A stretch of DNA of 64,000 nt from Mycolicibacterium phocaicum (GTDB lineage: Bacteria; Actinomycetota; Actinomycetes; Mycobacteriales; Mycobacteriaceae): positions 5,642,001 through 5,706,000 of the forward strand of contig NZ_AP022616.1 in the NCBI RefSeq assembly GCF_010731115.1. The letters are read 5' to 3'. The position numbers and the translations under genes were made by a program. Under the pieces are notes generated by a model. The model was given only the letters and a program-made list of their open reading frames with translations. It made no database searches and was not told the DNA's origin. Positions 8,004 through 17,181 of the stretch are shown in pieces (position 1 is the stretch's first letter; the number at the start of each line of letters is the position of its first letter).

Positions 8004-10126
8004 TGCGGCGCCACCAGCCGCCAGATCGGCTCATCCTGCCCGTCCACGGACATGGTGCCGGCAGAAGTGAAGGTCATGGTGGCCTGCAGCGCCTGATAAA
8101 CGCGGTCCGTGACATCGATTCCGGGTTGTGGTGAGCCGCTCTTGACCTGGTAGGCGACGTTGACCGCGGCACCCCACATGTCGTAGACCACGGAGTACTC
8201 GCCGCCGAGACCACTGCTGACGGTGCCGGTGTCGATGCCGGCCCGCAGACCCAGGTGGTTACCGGTTTCATTGTTGAACCGGTCGATGATGCGCTGGCAC
8301 TCCAAGGCGAAGTCGACGGTCCGCCGGACGTTGTCCAGTCGCGGGGTGTTGAGTCCGCAGCTGCCGAGGTAGCCGTTACGGATCGCGCGAACACGTTCGA
8401 TACCGAGACTGTCTGCGGCCGCGTCGAATTGGCGCTCGAGCTCGGTGACGACAGCCAGCGACCCCTGCGACGTCAACTGCGCCTGGAGCCGGTCCAGCCC
8501 GATGACCTCGGTGAAGATCACCGTGACGTTCTGGTGCTCCTCGGGGACGATCTCCTCACCCTGCTGGTAGCGCTCGACGACTGGTTCGGGCATCAACAGC
8601 GCCAACAGCTTGGCGTTCTCCTTGCGCTGCTCGACGAGCAGCTCTTCCTTGACGGTCAGGCTCCGGCTCATCTCGTTGAAAGCCTCTGTCAGTTCACCGA
8701 TCTCGTCGCGCGTCTCGACGGGCACGTTGATGTTGTAGTCGCCGGCGCTGATGCGTTGCGCACCCGCCTCCAGCCGCCGGATGGGCCGCACGAAGAGTTG
8801 GGCGAGGAACATCGCGGCGATGCACACGACGAAAATGATGCCGACGGTCGTCAGCACGATGGTCCGGGTGAATGCGGTCTCCCGCTCGAACGCCTCGGCG
8901 GTGTCGATCTTGCCGATGATGGTCCAGTGCAGTTCGGCGTCGGGAATCGTGATGGGGGCGTAGGCCAACAGCACCTCATGGCCGAGATAGTCGGTGGCCA
9001 GCCGGGTTCCGGACTCGCCCCGCAAGGCCTGCTTGTTGGTGGTCGGTGGCACCGGTTGCACCAGGGTGGTGCCGCCCAGCTGGATGGCCCGGTCGGCGAC
9101 GTCGGCCGGCGTGCCGGCCGCGACGACGTCGGTCTTGTAGGTCTGCCGATCCTGCAGGAACATCCGCGAATCCGAGCGCATCAGGTCGTCGGGACCGACC
9201 AGGAAGACTTCGCCGGTGTTGCCGAGGCCCGATTCCTTCCAGCGCTGGTCGAACGTCATCAGGCGGTTGATCTTCGAGATCGGGAACTGGAGGGCGAGCA
9301 CCCCCATCGCGCGTCCCGCGGTCACGATCGGGGTGACCATCCAGGCGGTGGGTTGGTTCTCCGCCGGTTGGTATATCTCGAAATCGGTGATGTCCACGTA
9401 GTCGACGGAGTTCGCGGACATCGCTTTCTCGTATGCGCCACGGAGTTTGGAGCCGCTGTAGGGACCGGTCAGGATGTTGGTGCCGAGGTCGACGTCTTTG
9501 TACGCGCTGTAGACCATGTTGCCGCGGTTGTCGAGCAGGATCGCGTCCTGGAATTCGAACCGGTTGACGATCTGGCGGAAGAAATCCTGATATCGCGCGT
9601 TCGCCGCCGACCAGCTGCTGCCGTCATGGGCGTCGTCGACCTTGACCGCCGTGTCGTCGTCCTTCCGTACGGCGGTGTAATTCGCCTGCAGGTAGCGCTG
9701 GGCGTTGTCCCTCGGGAGGAGCTGATCGACATTCAGTTTGGCGCCGCTGGACTGCTCGACCTCTTTGAGAAAGGTGTTGGTGTAGTAGTCCGTGATCGAC
9801 TGCGACTGCGCCGGACTGATGGGTTTGTCCGCCAGCGCGTCGAATCCGGCGGTGAACTCCGCCAGCGCACCCTGGGTGTGCGCGCCGCGCGCATAGATGA
9901 TCATCGAGTTCTTCAGATCCGACAGCTGGTCCTTCAGCTCGCGCGACTGCGATTGCCGAAGTTCGGTGAGCCGGTTCAGGACCGAGTCGCGCAGCGAGGC
10001 GCGACCGGCCCGGAACCCGATGACACCCACGACGGTCGCCGCGACGATGGTGCACAGCACCAGCATCACCACCAGCTTCGACTGGATACTCACCCTGGAC
10101 AGCAGTTGGCGACGCTGGAATCGCAT
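8000..10126 (-). CDS. Membrane dCache-HAMP-class III cyclase-like sensor, catalytic residues degenerate (Rv2435c-like)
   Basis: The 708-residue protein has a membrane helix at about 17-40, a large extracellular Cache-like domain (about 45-410) and a second helix at about 420-445. A HAMP domain and a class III nucleotide cyclase domain from about 534 follow. Key residues of the cyclase fold differ. The first metal Asp is E540, the second metal Asp position is N584, the substrate Lys position is R580, and the transition-state Arg is Q660. The adenine-side Asp (D649) and the Asn (N656) remain. It is probably a non-catalytic sensor. AGAAGG precedes the ATG, and the channel gene follows with a 4-nt overlap. 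Confidence 0.9.
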   Translation of the reverse strand: MRFQRRQLLSRVSIQSKLVVMLVLCTIVAATVVGVIGFRAGRASLRDSVLNRLTELRQSQSRELKDQLSDLKNSMIIYARGAHTQGALAEFTAGFDALADKPISPAQSQSITDYYTNTFLKEVEQSSGAKLNVDQLLPRDNAQRYLQANYTAVRKDDDTAVKVDDAHDGSSWSAANARYQDFFRQIVNRFEFQDAILLDNRGNMVYSAYKDVDLGTNILTGPYSGSKLRGAYEKAMSANSVDYVDITDFEIYQPAENQPTAWMVTPIVTAGRAMGVLALQFPISKINRLMTFDQRWKESGLGNTGEVFLVGPDDLMRSDSRMFLQDRQTYKTDVVAAGTPADVADRAIQLGGTTLVQPVPPTTNKQALRGESGTRLATDYLGHEVLLAYAPITIPDAELHWTIIGKIDTAEAFERETAFTRTIVLTTVGIIFVVCIAAMFLAQLFVRPIRRLEAGAQRISAGDYNINVPVETRDEIGELTEAFNEMSRSLTVKEELLVEQRKENAKLLALLMPEPVVERYQQGEEIVPEEHQNVTVIFTEVIGLDRLQAQLTSQGSLAVVTELERQFDAAADSLGIERVRAIRNGYLGSCGLNTPRLDNVRRTVDFALECQRIIDRFNNETGNHLGLRAGIDTGTVSSGLGGEYSVVYDMWGAAVNVAYQVKSGSPQPGIDVTDRVYQALQATMTFTSAGTMSVDGQDEPIWRLVAPQ

Positions 10127-10252
10127 TGCCGTCCCTTCTCCGGCCCGGCCTCATCGGTCGGGCCGCGGATCACCACCGATGGTGGCAGCTGAGGCCCACG
10201 TGCAGAAGGGAATTCGGGAAGAAATTTGCGTGGAACGTCAACGGTGGCCGAA

Positions 10253-10744
10253 TCAGCCCTCGGCCAGGGCCGTCAACTCCGGTCCGGACACCCGGTAGGT
10301 GGTCCACTCGGACTGCGGTTTGCCGCCGACCTCGTCGTACAGGGCGATGGCATTGACGTTCCAGTTCAGCACCGCCCACTGCAGCCGCGTGTAACCGCGC
10401 TCGACGCATTCCTGCGCCAGTGTCGACAGCAGCTTGCGGGCCAGGCCGCGGCGCCGGAAGTCGGGGCGCACGAACAGGTCTTCGAGGTAGATGCCGGAGA
10501 CGCCGTCCCATGTCGAGAAGTTCAGGAACCACAGCGCGAACGCGGCCGGCCGGCCGTCGACCTCGACGAAATGACCCGAAACGGCGGCCTGGCCCGATTC
10601 GGCGCCGCCGAACAGCGCGGTCCGAATCTGGGCTTCGGTCACGGTGCACTGGTCGGCGGCCTTCTCGAATGCGGCCAGTTCGTGGATCATCGCGGTGATC
10701 TCGACTTCGTCGCCGGGCTGCACCGGGCGGATGGTCACGGTCAT
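10253..10744 (-). CDS. GNAT-family N-acetyltransferase (Rv3216-like; SSAT-type motifs)
   Basis: This 163-residue GNAT protein has the acetyl-CoA pyrophosphate loop RPDFRRRGLARKLL and the pattern GIYLEDLFV followed by WAVLNWN, as seen in spermidine/diamine acetyltransferase-like proteins. An amine substrate is plausible but not proven. The ATG overlaps the entC stop, so gpm2, entC and this gene form one minus-strand operon. It appears full length. About 125 bp separate it from the cyclase-like gene. Confidence 0.9.
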   Translation of the reverse strand: MTVTIRPVQPGDEVEITAMIHELAAFEKAADQCTVTEAQIRTALFGGAESGQAAVSGHFVEVDGRPAAFALWFLNFSTWDGVSGIYLEDLFVRPDFRRRGLARKLLSTLAQECVERGYTRLQWAVLNWNVNAIALYDEVGGKPQSEWTTYRVSGPELTALAEG

Positions 10745-11826
10745 ACGGCTACTCCCAACGCGGTCAGCATCGTCCTGAATTTTGTTGTGGTCTCGGTGAC
10801 TTCGTCATCGGGGTCGGATTCGGCGACGATACCGCCGCCGGCGCGGGCGTCGACGGATCTCCGGTCGGCGGCCAGTTGTCCGCACCGGATCGACACCACC
10901 CACCGGCCGTCGCCGGCGCCGTCGCACCAGCCGACCGCACCGGCGTAGAACCCGCGGTCGCCTTCGAGTTCGTTGATCAGCTGCGCCGCCGCCTCTGTCG
11001 GGACCCCGCCGACGGCCGGCGTCGGATGCAGTGCGATGGCCAAATCGAGTGCGGTGGTGGATGTTTCGCGCAGTCGTCCGACGATCGGGGTGCTCAGATG
11101 CCAGACGGCCGTGGTGGCGCTCACCTGGGGCTCGGCGGCGATGTCGAGTTCACTGCACAGGGGTTCGAGTGCCTCACGCATGATGTCGACCACCAGCTGG
11201 TGCTCGTGCCGATTCTTGGCCGACGCCGCCAGCGCGGCGCCGTTGGCAGCGTCCGTCTCGGGGTCGGCGGACCGCGGCGCCGAGCCGGCGAACGGCTTGC
11301 ACGTCACCACGTCGCCGCGACGGGCGACCAGCAGTTCGGGACTCGCGCCGAGCAGCGCGGTGCCGGAGTACGGCGCGCCCGCCGCGCTGAGATCGGTGAA
11401 AAACGCTGTGGCGCTGTGGTCGTCGGCGAGACGGCTCAGCACCGCGTACGGGTCCAGCGCGTCGTCGGCGACGAGCTCCAGCGCCCGGGCGAGAACCACC
11501 TTGTGCAGGCCGGCCGCCGGATCGCGCAGGGCCCGCACCGCCGCCGCCACCCGGGCCCGGTGTTCGTCGGGCGAGGGCAGGCTGGCCGCGATCCGGACCG
11601 CCGGCAGCCGGTCGGCGGTGAACGGCAGCGCGTCGGCGTAGGTGACCGAGTCCGGCGCCATCAGCGCGGCGGGAGAGTCGAGATCAAAAGGCAAGGCGCC
11701 CAACAGAATCGGCACCTCACCGGCGGCCAGCGCCCGACGCGCCTCGTCCAGGTCGGGGAACGGTCGGGCCGGGCCGTCTGCCAGCATCACCCCGTCGGGA
11801 CCCGCCAGCACGAAAACTGGGGTCAC
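10741..11826 (-). CDS. entC: Isochorismate synthase
   Basis: This 361-residue chorismate-utilising enzyme converts chorismate to isochorismate for menaquinone and/or salicylate-derived siderophore precursors. The C-terminal half carries the chorismate-binding signature: KVVLARAL, TALLGASPELL, CKPFAGSAPR, then the metal and substrate region LHPTPAVGGVP and the ending AGGGIVAESDPDDE. The GTG at 11826 overlaps the gpm2 stop (GTGA), and the start gives MTPVFVLAGPDG. It corresponds to M. tuberculosis EntC (Rv3215). MbtI-type salicylate synthases are similar, but the neighbourhood favours EntC. Confidence 0.93.
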   Translation of the reverse strand: MTPVFVLAGPDGVMLADGPARPFPDLDEARRALAAGEVPILLGALPFDLDSPAALMAPDSVTYADALPFTADRLPAVRIAASLPSPDEHRARVAAAVRALRDPAAGLHKVVLARALELVADDALDPYAVLSRLADDHSATAFFTDLSAAGAPYSGTALLGASPELLVARRGDVVTCKPFAGSAPRSADPETDAANGAALAASAKNRHEHQLVVDIMREALEPLCSELDIAAEPQVSATTAVWHLSTPIVGRLRETSTTALDLAIALHPTPAVGGVPTEAAAQLINELEGDRGFYAGAVGWCDGAGDGRWVVSIRCGQLAADRRSVDARAGGGIVAESDPDDEVTETTTKFRTMLTALGVAV

Positions 11827-12458
11827 TCGGGCAGGCACGGGTTGGGGTGGCCGGTGAGACCGAGCGCGACCAACTGGCGCACGCCGTGCTCGAAGCCGCA
11901 CACCGAGATCGAGGCCGCCGCCATGGAGATGCGGATGCCGTCGGTCACCGGAAGTTCCATCCACCGCGTCATCACGGCGCGGGAGAAGTGGCCGTGCCCG
12001 ACGAACACCACGTCGCGCGTCGCCATGTGCTCCAGGGCCAGCGCGACGGCGCGGTCGGCGCGGGCACTGACGTCGGCCAGGCTCTCGCCGCCGGGGCAGC
12101 CGTGCGTCCACACCAGCCAGTCGGGGACCTGCTCGCGAATCTGCGGCGTCGTCAGGCCCTCGTAGTCGCCGTAGTCCCACTCGGCCAGCAGTTCGGTGGT
12201 CTCGGCGACGTCCAGCCCGGCGAGTTCTGCTGTCACCACGGCCCGCCGCCGCGGGCTGCTGATCACCAAGGGGTCGTCGAGCTTCAGTTCGGCCAGCGCT
12301 GATGCGGCGCTGCGGGCCTGCTGCAGGCCTTCCTCGGTCAGTTCGAGGTCGGTGCGTCCGGTGTGCCGGCCGCAGCGCGACCATTCGGTCTGGCCGTGGC
12401 GAAGCAATAGCAGCCGGTGTGTCAGCAGTTCGCCTGCCGGGTCGACGCCAATACTCAC
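11823..12458 (-). CDS. gpm2: Histidine phosphatase / phosphoglycerate-mutase-like protein Gpm2
   Basis: This 211-residue protein of the histidine phosphatase superfamily has LLLLRHGQTEW near the N-terminus, where H21 accepts the phosphate. SPRRRAVVTAELAG and the second catalytic His in FVGHGHFSRAV follow. Its M. tuberculosis counterpart Rv3214 is named gpm2 but was characterised as a broad acid phosphatase. The GTG at 12458 is the start nearest to relatives. An ATG at 12494 is possible and would add 12 residues. It heads the gpm2-entC-GNAT operon and diverges from the ParA gene, with starts about 60 bp apart. Confidence 0.9.
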   Translation of the reverse strand: MSIGVDPAGELLTHRLLLLRHGQTEWSRCGRHTGRTDLELTEEGLQQARSAASALAELKLDDPLVISSPRRRAVVTAELAGLDVAETTELLAEWDYGDYEGLTTPQIREQVPDWLVWTHGCPGGESLADVSARADRAVALALEHMATRDVVFVGHGHFSRAVMTRWMELPVTDGIRISMAAASISVCGFEHGVRQLVALGLTGHPNPCLPE

Positions 12459-12517
12459 GCCCGAGATTCTGCCCCACGGTGAGCGGTGCCACATGGCCGC
12501 GTGTCAGGATGGGCACC

Positions 12518-13312
12518 GTGACACGGGTACTTGCGGTCGCCAACCAAAAAGGTGGGGTCGCAAAAACGACGACAGTGGCGTCGCTGGGTGCAGCGCTGAC
12601 CGAGGAAGGGCAGCGCGTTCTGCTCGTGGACCTCGATCCGCAGGGCTGCCTGACCTTCTCTCTCGGCCAGGATCCCGACAAGCTGCCGGTCTCGGTGCAC
12701 GAGGTGCTGCTCGGCGACGTGGAACCCGACGTCGCGCTGGTCTCGACCGCCGAGGGCATGACCCTGCTGCCGGCCAACATCGACCTGGCCGGAGCCGAAG
12801 CGATGCTGTTGATGCGGGCCGGCCGCGAGTACGCGCTCAAGCGCGCGCTGGCGAAGGTCGCCGACCAGTTTGATGTGGTCATCATCGACTGCCCGCCGTC
12901 ACTCGGCGTGCTGACGCTCAACGGCCTGACCGCCGCGGGCGACGTCGTCGTACCGCTGCAATGCGAGACGTTGGCCCACCGCGGTGTCGGCCAGTTCCTG
13001 CGGACCGTCAACGACGTGCAGCAGATCACCAACCCGGACCTGCGGCTGCTGGGCGCGCTGCCCACGCTGTACGACGCCCGCACCACCCACAGCCGTGACG
13101 TCCTGCTCGATGTGGCAGACCGCTACAGCCTCGTGGTGCTCGCCCCGCCGATCCCGCGCACGGTGCGGTTCGCCGAGGCCAGCGCCTCGGGTTCGTCGGT
13201 GCTCGCAGGCCGAAAGAACAAGGGCGCCATCGCTTATCGCGAACTGGCGCAGTCGCTGCTGAAGCACTGGAAGAAGAACAAGGCGCTGCCGGTCTTCACT
13301 CCTGAGGTGTGA
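12518..13312 (+). CDS. ParA/Soj-family partition-type ATPase (Rv3213c-like)
   Basis: The 264-residue deviant Walker ATPase has ANQKGGVAKTTTVASLGAA at the N-terminus, LLVDLDPQG as Walker A', and DVVIIDCPPSLG as Walker B. It is very close to M. tuberculosis Rv3213c. No parB or parS is adjacent, so the cargo is unknown. The GTG at 12518 has an AGGA ribosome site about 9 nt upstream. An ATG at 12509 would add three residues. It converges on the next gene with almost no spacer. Confidence 0.93.
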   Translation: MTRVLAVANQKGGVAKTTTVASLGAALTEEGQRVLLVDLDPQGCLTFSLGQDPDKLPVSVHEVLLGDVEPDVALVSTAEGMTLLPANIDLAGAEAMLLMRAGREYALKRALAKVADQFDVVIIDCPPSLGVLTLNGLTAAGDVVVPLQCETLAHRGVGQFLRTVNDVQQITNPDLRLLGALPTLYDARTTHSRDVLLDVADRYSLVVLAPPIPRTVRFAEASASGSSVLAGRKNKGAIAYRELAQSLLKHWKKNKALPVFTPEV

Positions 13313-13324
13313 CCCCGCGGGTCA
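13310..13324. terminator. Short hairpin over both stop codons of convergent genes
   Basis: The 6-bp stem TGACCC/GGGTCA with a 3-nt loop includes the TGA of the ParA gene and the stop of the opposing gene. It has no T run, so termination is uncertain. Confidence 0.35.
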
Positions 13325-14536
13325 CTGACCCAACGCCACCAACTGGCTGCCGCGCTGTTCCAGCAGCACGGAACCGGCCAGGGCCGGGATCACCGCGGTG
13401 TTGACCGGTTGCCTGGCCAGCGCGATGTGCGTCTGGCCGGCGCCGCTCTGGGCGTCGAACGTGTCGTAGCCGCTGGTCACCGGAACCAGCAGATGGCCGG
13501 CCAGCATGGTCGCCGGGCCGATCGGCGCCTGTCCGCCCTGTGCGCTGACGGTGTACTTGTAGCGCAGCCCGTTGGCGTCGAAAACCAGCACCGAGTCGCC
13601 GGTGTACCAGGTGACGACGTCACCGACGCGGGTCGTCGCGGTCACCGGTGTCGGCGCATGCGGCAGCAGCGTGCTGGCGATGGTGTTGCCGGTTTCGTCG
13701 ACGATGTTCACGCACGGCTGCGGCGTCGGCACGTAGATGGCCGCCTTGGTCTCGGACACCGCGATCACCTGGGCGTCGGAGTCCACACTCACACCGGGCA
13801 ACGCCACCCGCTTGACGTCCGGCTGGTCTTCTTCCTTGGCGGCCTTGAGCAGCGTCAACCGCAGGTCGTTCTGCTTGGGGCAGGCCTCCATGACGGCCAC
13901 CGACGCCGGGCTAGCCGCGGCGGAGGTCAACCGGCACAGGGGAGAGGCCGGCACACCGGGTTTCACGATGGCGTCGAGGTAGCCGTAGCTGATCATGCGC
14001 ACCAGGTCCGAGCGCCACTGCTCGAGGCGGCTGTCTCCGTACGACAGGATCGTCGTCCCGTCGGTGGACAGCTTCACTTCGGCGTCGGCCAGGCTGCTGC
14101 GGGCGGGTCCGCGTCGACCGGTGCTCGCGTCGACCGCGCTCGCCTGCCCACAGCCGCGGTCGTCGGGGTACACCGCCACCGCGTACTGGTACACGGTGGT
14201 GACGCCGCACAGTTCGCGGCCGCGGGAGTAGCTCCAGACGGTGCTGCCGGTGGCCGGGTCCCGGCCCAGCATCTCGTCGCCGTCGCCGGTCACCACGACG
14301 CCGCCGACGACCGCCGGCTGGGTGGTCTTGCCGCTGGCCGCGGTCCACAGTTCGCGCAGCGTCGTGGGCACTGTCTTCGCGGCGTGCAACGCCGGGACGG
14401 GACGCTCGGCGGGCCGGCTGACGGTGGCCCGCGCGTCGCTGTTCCACCAGATCAGCGCGGCGCCGACCGCGACCACCACAACGATGGCCGCGGCGGCGAT
14501 CAGATCAGCTTTGGTACGTCGTTCCGGTTTGACCAT
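13322..14536 (-). CDS. Membrane-anchored beta-propeller-like protein (Rv3212-like)
   Basis: This 404-residue protein has one N-terminal membrane helix (about 11-31, AAAAIVVVVAVGAALIWW) followed by an extracytoplasmic domain. Repeated blocks such as DPATGSTVWSYSRG and DAQSGAGQTHIAL are typical of PQQ-like propeller blades. Four or more Cys could form disulfides outside the cell. It matches Rv3212 in length and place. No function is known. It sits 20 bp downstream of rhlE on the same strand and may be co-transcribed. Confidence 0.85.
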   Translation of the reverse strand: MVKPERRTKADLIAAAAIVVVVAVGAALIWWNSDARATVSRPAERPVPALHAAKTVPTTLRELWTAASGKTTQPAVVGGVVVTGDGDEMLGRDPATGSTVWSYSRGRELCGVTTVYQYAVAVYPDDRGCGQASAVDASTGRRGPARSSLADAEVKLSTDGTTILSYGDSRLEQWRSDLVRMISYGYLDAIVKPGVPASPLCRLTSAAASPASVAVMEACPKQNDLRLTLLKAAKEEDQPDVKRVALPGVSVDSDAQVIAVSETKAAIYVPTPQPCVNIVDETGNTIASTLLPHAPTPVTATTRVGDVVTWYTGDSVLVFDANGLRYKYTVSAQGGQAPIGPATMLAGHLLVPVTSGYDTFDAQSGAGQTHIALARQPVNTAVIPALAGSVLLEQRGSQLVALGQ

Positions 14537-14556
14537 AGGGCGCCGACGACCTGCGG

Positions 14557-16110
14557 CTATTCGGCTGCAGGTGCGGCGACGGCCGCGGCCTCTGCGCCGG
14601 CCTTGCTCGGACGACGACGCCGGCGGCGACGACCCGAATGGGTCGACTCGGCGGGCGTGTCGCCGGTGGGCGCACCGGCTTCGGCGGGGGTGTCGCCCTC
14701 GGCGGCACCGGACGCCTCGACATGACCGGTGGCCGTTTCCCCGGCGCGGGTGCGGCGGCGCGACCGGCTGCGGCTGCGGGCCGGGCGGTCCTTGTCGGCG
14801 CTCGACTCGCGCTTGAGCTCGGGGTCAGAGGCCGACTTCTTGGCGGGCTTGGCGCGCGAGGCGCCGATCGAGCCGGTGACATCGGTCGGGATGTCCAGCT
14901 CTTCGTACAGGTGCGGCGAGCGCGAGTAGGTCTCGGCCGGGTCCGGGCAGTCCAGGTTCAGGGCCTTGTCGATGAGCGCCCAGCGGGTCAGCTCGTCCCA
15001 GTCGACCAGCGTGACGGCGATACCGGTCTTGCCGGCGCGGCCGGTACGGCCGATCCGGTGCACGTAGGACTGCTCGTCCTCGGGGATCTGGTAGTTGATG
15101 ACGTGCGTGATGTCGTCGATGTCGATGCCGCGGGCGGCGACGTCGGTCGCGACCAGCACGTCGATGTCGCTGTTGCGGAAGGACTTGAGCGCCTTCTCGC
15201 GGGCGATCTGGCCCAGGTCACCGTGGACGGCGCCGACCTTGAAGCCGCGCTCGGCGAGCTCGTCGGACACCTTCTGCGCGGTGCGCTTGGTGCGGGTGAA
15301 GATCATGGTGGCGCCGCGGCCGTTGGCCTGCAGGATGCGGCTGACCATCTCGACCTTGTCCAGCGCGTGGGCGCGGTAGACGTACTGCTTGGTGGTGTCG
15401 TGGGTGGCCGCCGAGTGCGGGGCCTCGGCCCGGATGTGCGTCGGCTGGTTCATGAAGGTGCGCGCCAGCGTGATGATCGGGTCCGGCATGGTCGCCGAGA
15501 AGAGCATGGCCTGGCGGGAGTCCGGGGTCAGCCGCAGGATGCGCTCGATGTCGGGCAGGAAGCCCAGGTCCAGCATCTCGTCGGCCTCGTCGAGGACCAG
15601 GACGCTCAGGCCACCGAGCTGCAGGTGACCCTGCTGAGCCAGGTCAAGGAGCCGGCCCGGGGTGCCGACGATGACGTCGACGCCCTGCTGCAGGGCCTCG
15701 ATCTGCGGCTCGTAGGGTCGGCCGCCGTAGATGGCCTCGACGCGGAGTTTGCGTTCCCCGTTCTCGCCGGCCTTGAGGTGTTTGCTGGCCATAGTGAGGT
15801 CGCCGTAGACCTGGATGCAGAGCTCGCGGGTGGGGACGACGACGAGCGCGCGGGGGGTGCCGGTCAGCGGCAGCGCGGCGTCAGAGGCGACGCGGTGCAG
15901 CAGCGGCACGCCGAACGCCAGGGTCTTGCCCATGCCGGTGCGGGCCTGGCCGATCAGGTCGTCGCCCGCCAGCGCCAGGGGCATGGTCAGTTCCTGGATG
16001 GCGAACGGGTGGGCCTTGCCGTCTTCGGCGAGCGCCCGGACGATCTCGTCCCGAACGCCGAGGTCAGCGAATGTTTTTTCTTCGGTTGTCTTTGCAGTCA
16101 ATGCGGTCAT
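14557..16110 (-). CDS. rhlE: DEAD-box RNA helicase RhlE
   Basis: The 517-residue helicase has a Q motif (HPFAIQELTMP), Walker A QARTGMGKT, PTRELCIQVYG, a DEAD box in VLDEADEM, SAT in LFSATMP and HRIGRTGRAG. The C-terminal 90 residues are disordered, with an RS/RR-rich block (RSRSRSRRRTR) and RRRRRRPSK, probably an RNA-binding tail. It corresponds to M. tuberculosis RhlE (Rv3211), linked to RNA decay and ribosome assembly. A -10 at 16387-16392 implies a leader of about 270 nt. Confidence 0.94.
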   Translation of the reverse strand: MTALTAKTTEEKTFADLGVRDEIVRALAEDGKAHPFAIQELTMPLALAGDDLIGQARTGMGKTLAFGVPLLHRVASDAALPLTGTPRALVVVPTRELCIQVYGDLTMASKHLKAGENGERKLRVEAIYGGRPYEPQIEALQQGVDVIVGTPGRLLDLAQQGHLQLGGLSVLVLDEADEMLDLGFLPDIERILRLTPDSRQAMLFSATMPDPIITLARTFMNQPTHIRAEAPHSAATHDTTKQYVYRAHALDKVEMVSRILQANGRGATMIFTRTKRTAQKVSDELAERGFKVGAVHGDLGQIAREKALKSFRNSDIDVLVATDVAARGIDIDDITHVINYQIPEDEQSYVHRIGRTGRAGKTGIAVTLVDWDELTRWALIDKALNLDCPDPAETYSRSPHLYEELDIPTDVTGSIGASRAKPAKKSASDPELKRESSADKDRPARSRSRSRRRTRAGETATGHVEASGAAEGDTPAEAGAPTGDTPAESTHSGRRRRRRRPSKAGAEAAAVAAPAAE

Positions 16111-16446
16111 GAGGTGGCGTGGATGCCTTCCAGTGTCATCGGAGTCAGTGCTCGCTGTTTGTCCACGCGCGCACGAGTCTGACGATCAACACTTGGGCCC
16201 TCGGGGCGATTCTGCCGATTCAGCCGGATGTTCCGGCGAGCTGGAGAACCGCCTACCGCGTCGGTCGCGGATGGAGGCGGGCCAACACGTGCACGCACAT
16301 TTCCTTGGTCGTGGCCGGTTGCGCGTTGCCCGCGCCGGACCCTTCTCGGATCCGGAACTTGCTCGGAACTGGCTACAGCCGAGACCATTGTAGCTGGTCG
16401 CATCGCCGGTCGGCTGTGACGCGAGTCGCGGTCTACAGTTGGGGCC
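16111..16446. promoter_or_regulatory. Divergent intergenic region rhlE / ferritin-like gene
   Basis: These 336 bp lie between divergent starts. On the minus strand, TACAAT at 16392-16387 is a good -10 for rhlE, giving a long leader (about 270 nt) with no convincing ORF. On the plus strand, TACAGT at 16434-16439 lies 7 nt before the ATG of the ferritin-like gene and suggests a leaderless message. No clear -35 hexamers are present. Confidence 0.5.
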
Positions 16447-17148
16447 ATGCCTTCGACGTCCCAGGCGCGGCCCGAGCAGACGGCAACTCCGGTGCAGCCG
16501 GCGGTGTCCGGCGACCATCCCGGTGTCAACGAGTTGTTCGCCTTGTTGGCCTACGGAGAGGTCGCCGCGTTCTACCGGCTGACCGAGGAGGCGCGCATGG
16601 CGCCGAATCTGGCCGGCCGCATCAACCTGGCGCGCATGGCCGCCGCTGAGATGGGGCACTTCGACGTATTGCGCGACGCGCTGCTGCGCCGCGGCGTCGA
16701 CGTCGTCCCGGCGATGACGAAATACGCTCCGGCACTGGAGAACTACCACCGACTGACCACGCCGAGCACGTGGCTCGAAGCGCTCGTCAAGACGTACGTC
16801 GGCGACGCCCTCGCGGCGGATTTCTACCTCGAGATCGCCGGTTCGCTGCCCGCCGAGGCCGCCGACGTGGTGCGCGCGGTGCTGTCGGAAACCGGGCACT
16901 CCCAGTTCGTGGTGGCCGAGGTGCGGGCCGCGGTCGGCGCGAGCGACCGGCAGCGGCACCGGCTGGCGTTGTGGTCGCGGCGGCTGCTGGGAGAGGCGAT
17001 CACCCAGGCGCAGTTCGTGATGGCCGAGCATGACGAGCTCGTCGACCTGGTGCTGTCCAGCGGCGAGGGCCTGACCCAGATGACCGAGTTCTTCGAGCGC
17101 CTGCAGGAGACACACAAGAACCGGGTGCGCGAACTCGGCCTCGGCTGA
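16447..17148 (+). CDS. Ferritin-like-fold protein (Rv3210c-like; tRNA hydroxylase-type)
   Basis: This 233-residue, mostly helical protein resembles the ferritin-like-fold family that includes tRNA-(ms2io6A) hydroxylase relatives. Spaced Glu and His residues on long helices (LAYGEVAAFYRLTEEA, AAAEMGHFDVLRDAL, FYLEIAGSLP, SETGHSQFVVAEV) fit a diiron four-helix bundle. It corresponds to M. tuberculosis Rv3210c, whose substrate is unknown. A -10 TACAGT ends 7 nt before the ATG, so the mRNA may be leaderless. Confidence 0.85.
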   Translation: MPSTSQARPEQTATPVQPAVSGDHPGVNELFALLAYGEVAAFYRLTEEARMAPNLAGRINLARMAAAEMGHFDVLRDALLRRGVDVVPAMTKYAPALENYHRLTTPSTWLEALVKTYVGDALAADFYLEIAGSLPAEAADVVRAVLSETGHSQFVVAEVRAAVGASDRQRHRLALWSRRLLGEAITQAQFVMAEHDELVDLVLSSGEGLTQMTEFFERLQETHKNRVRELGLG

Positions 17149-17181
17149 GCTCACACACCCGGTTCTGTCGTGCCGCGGTGA

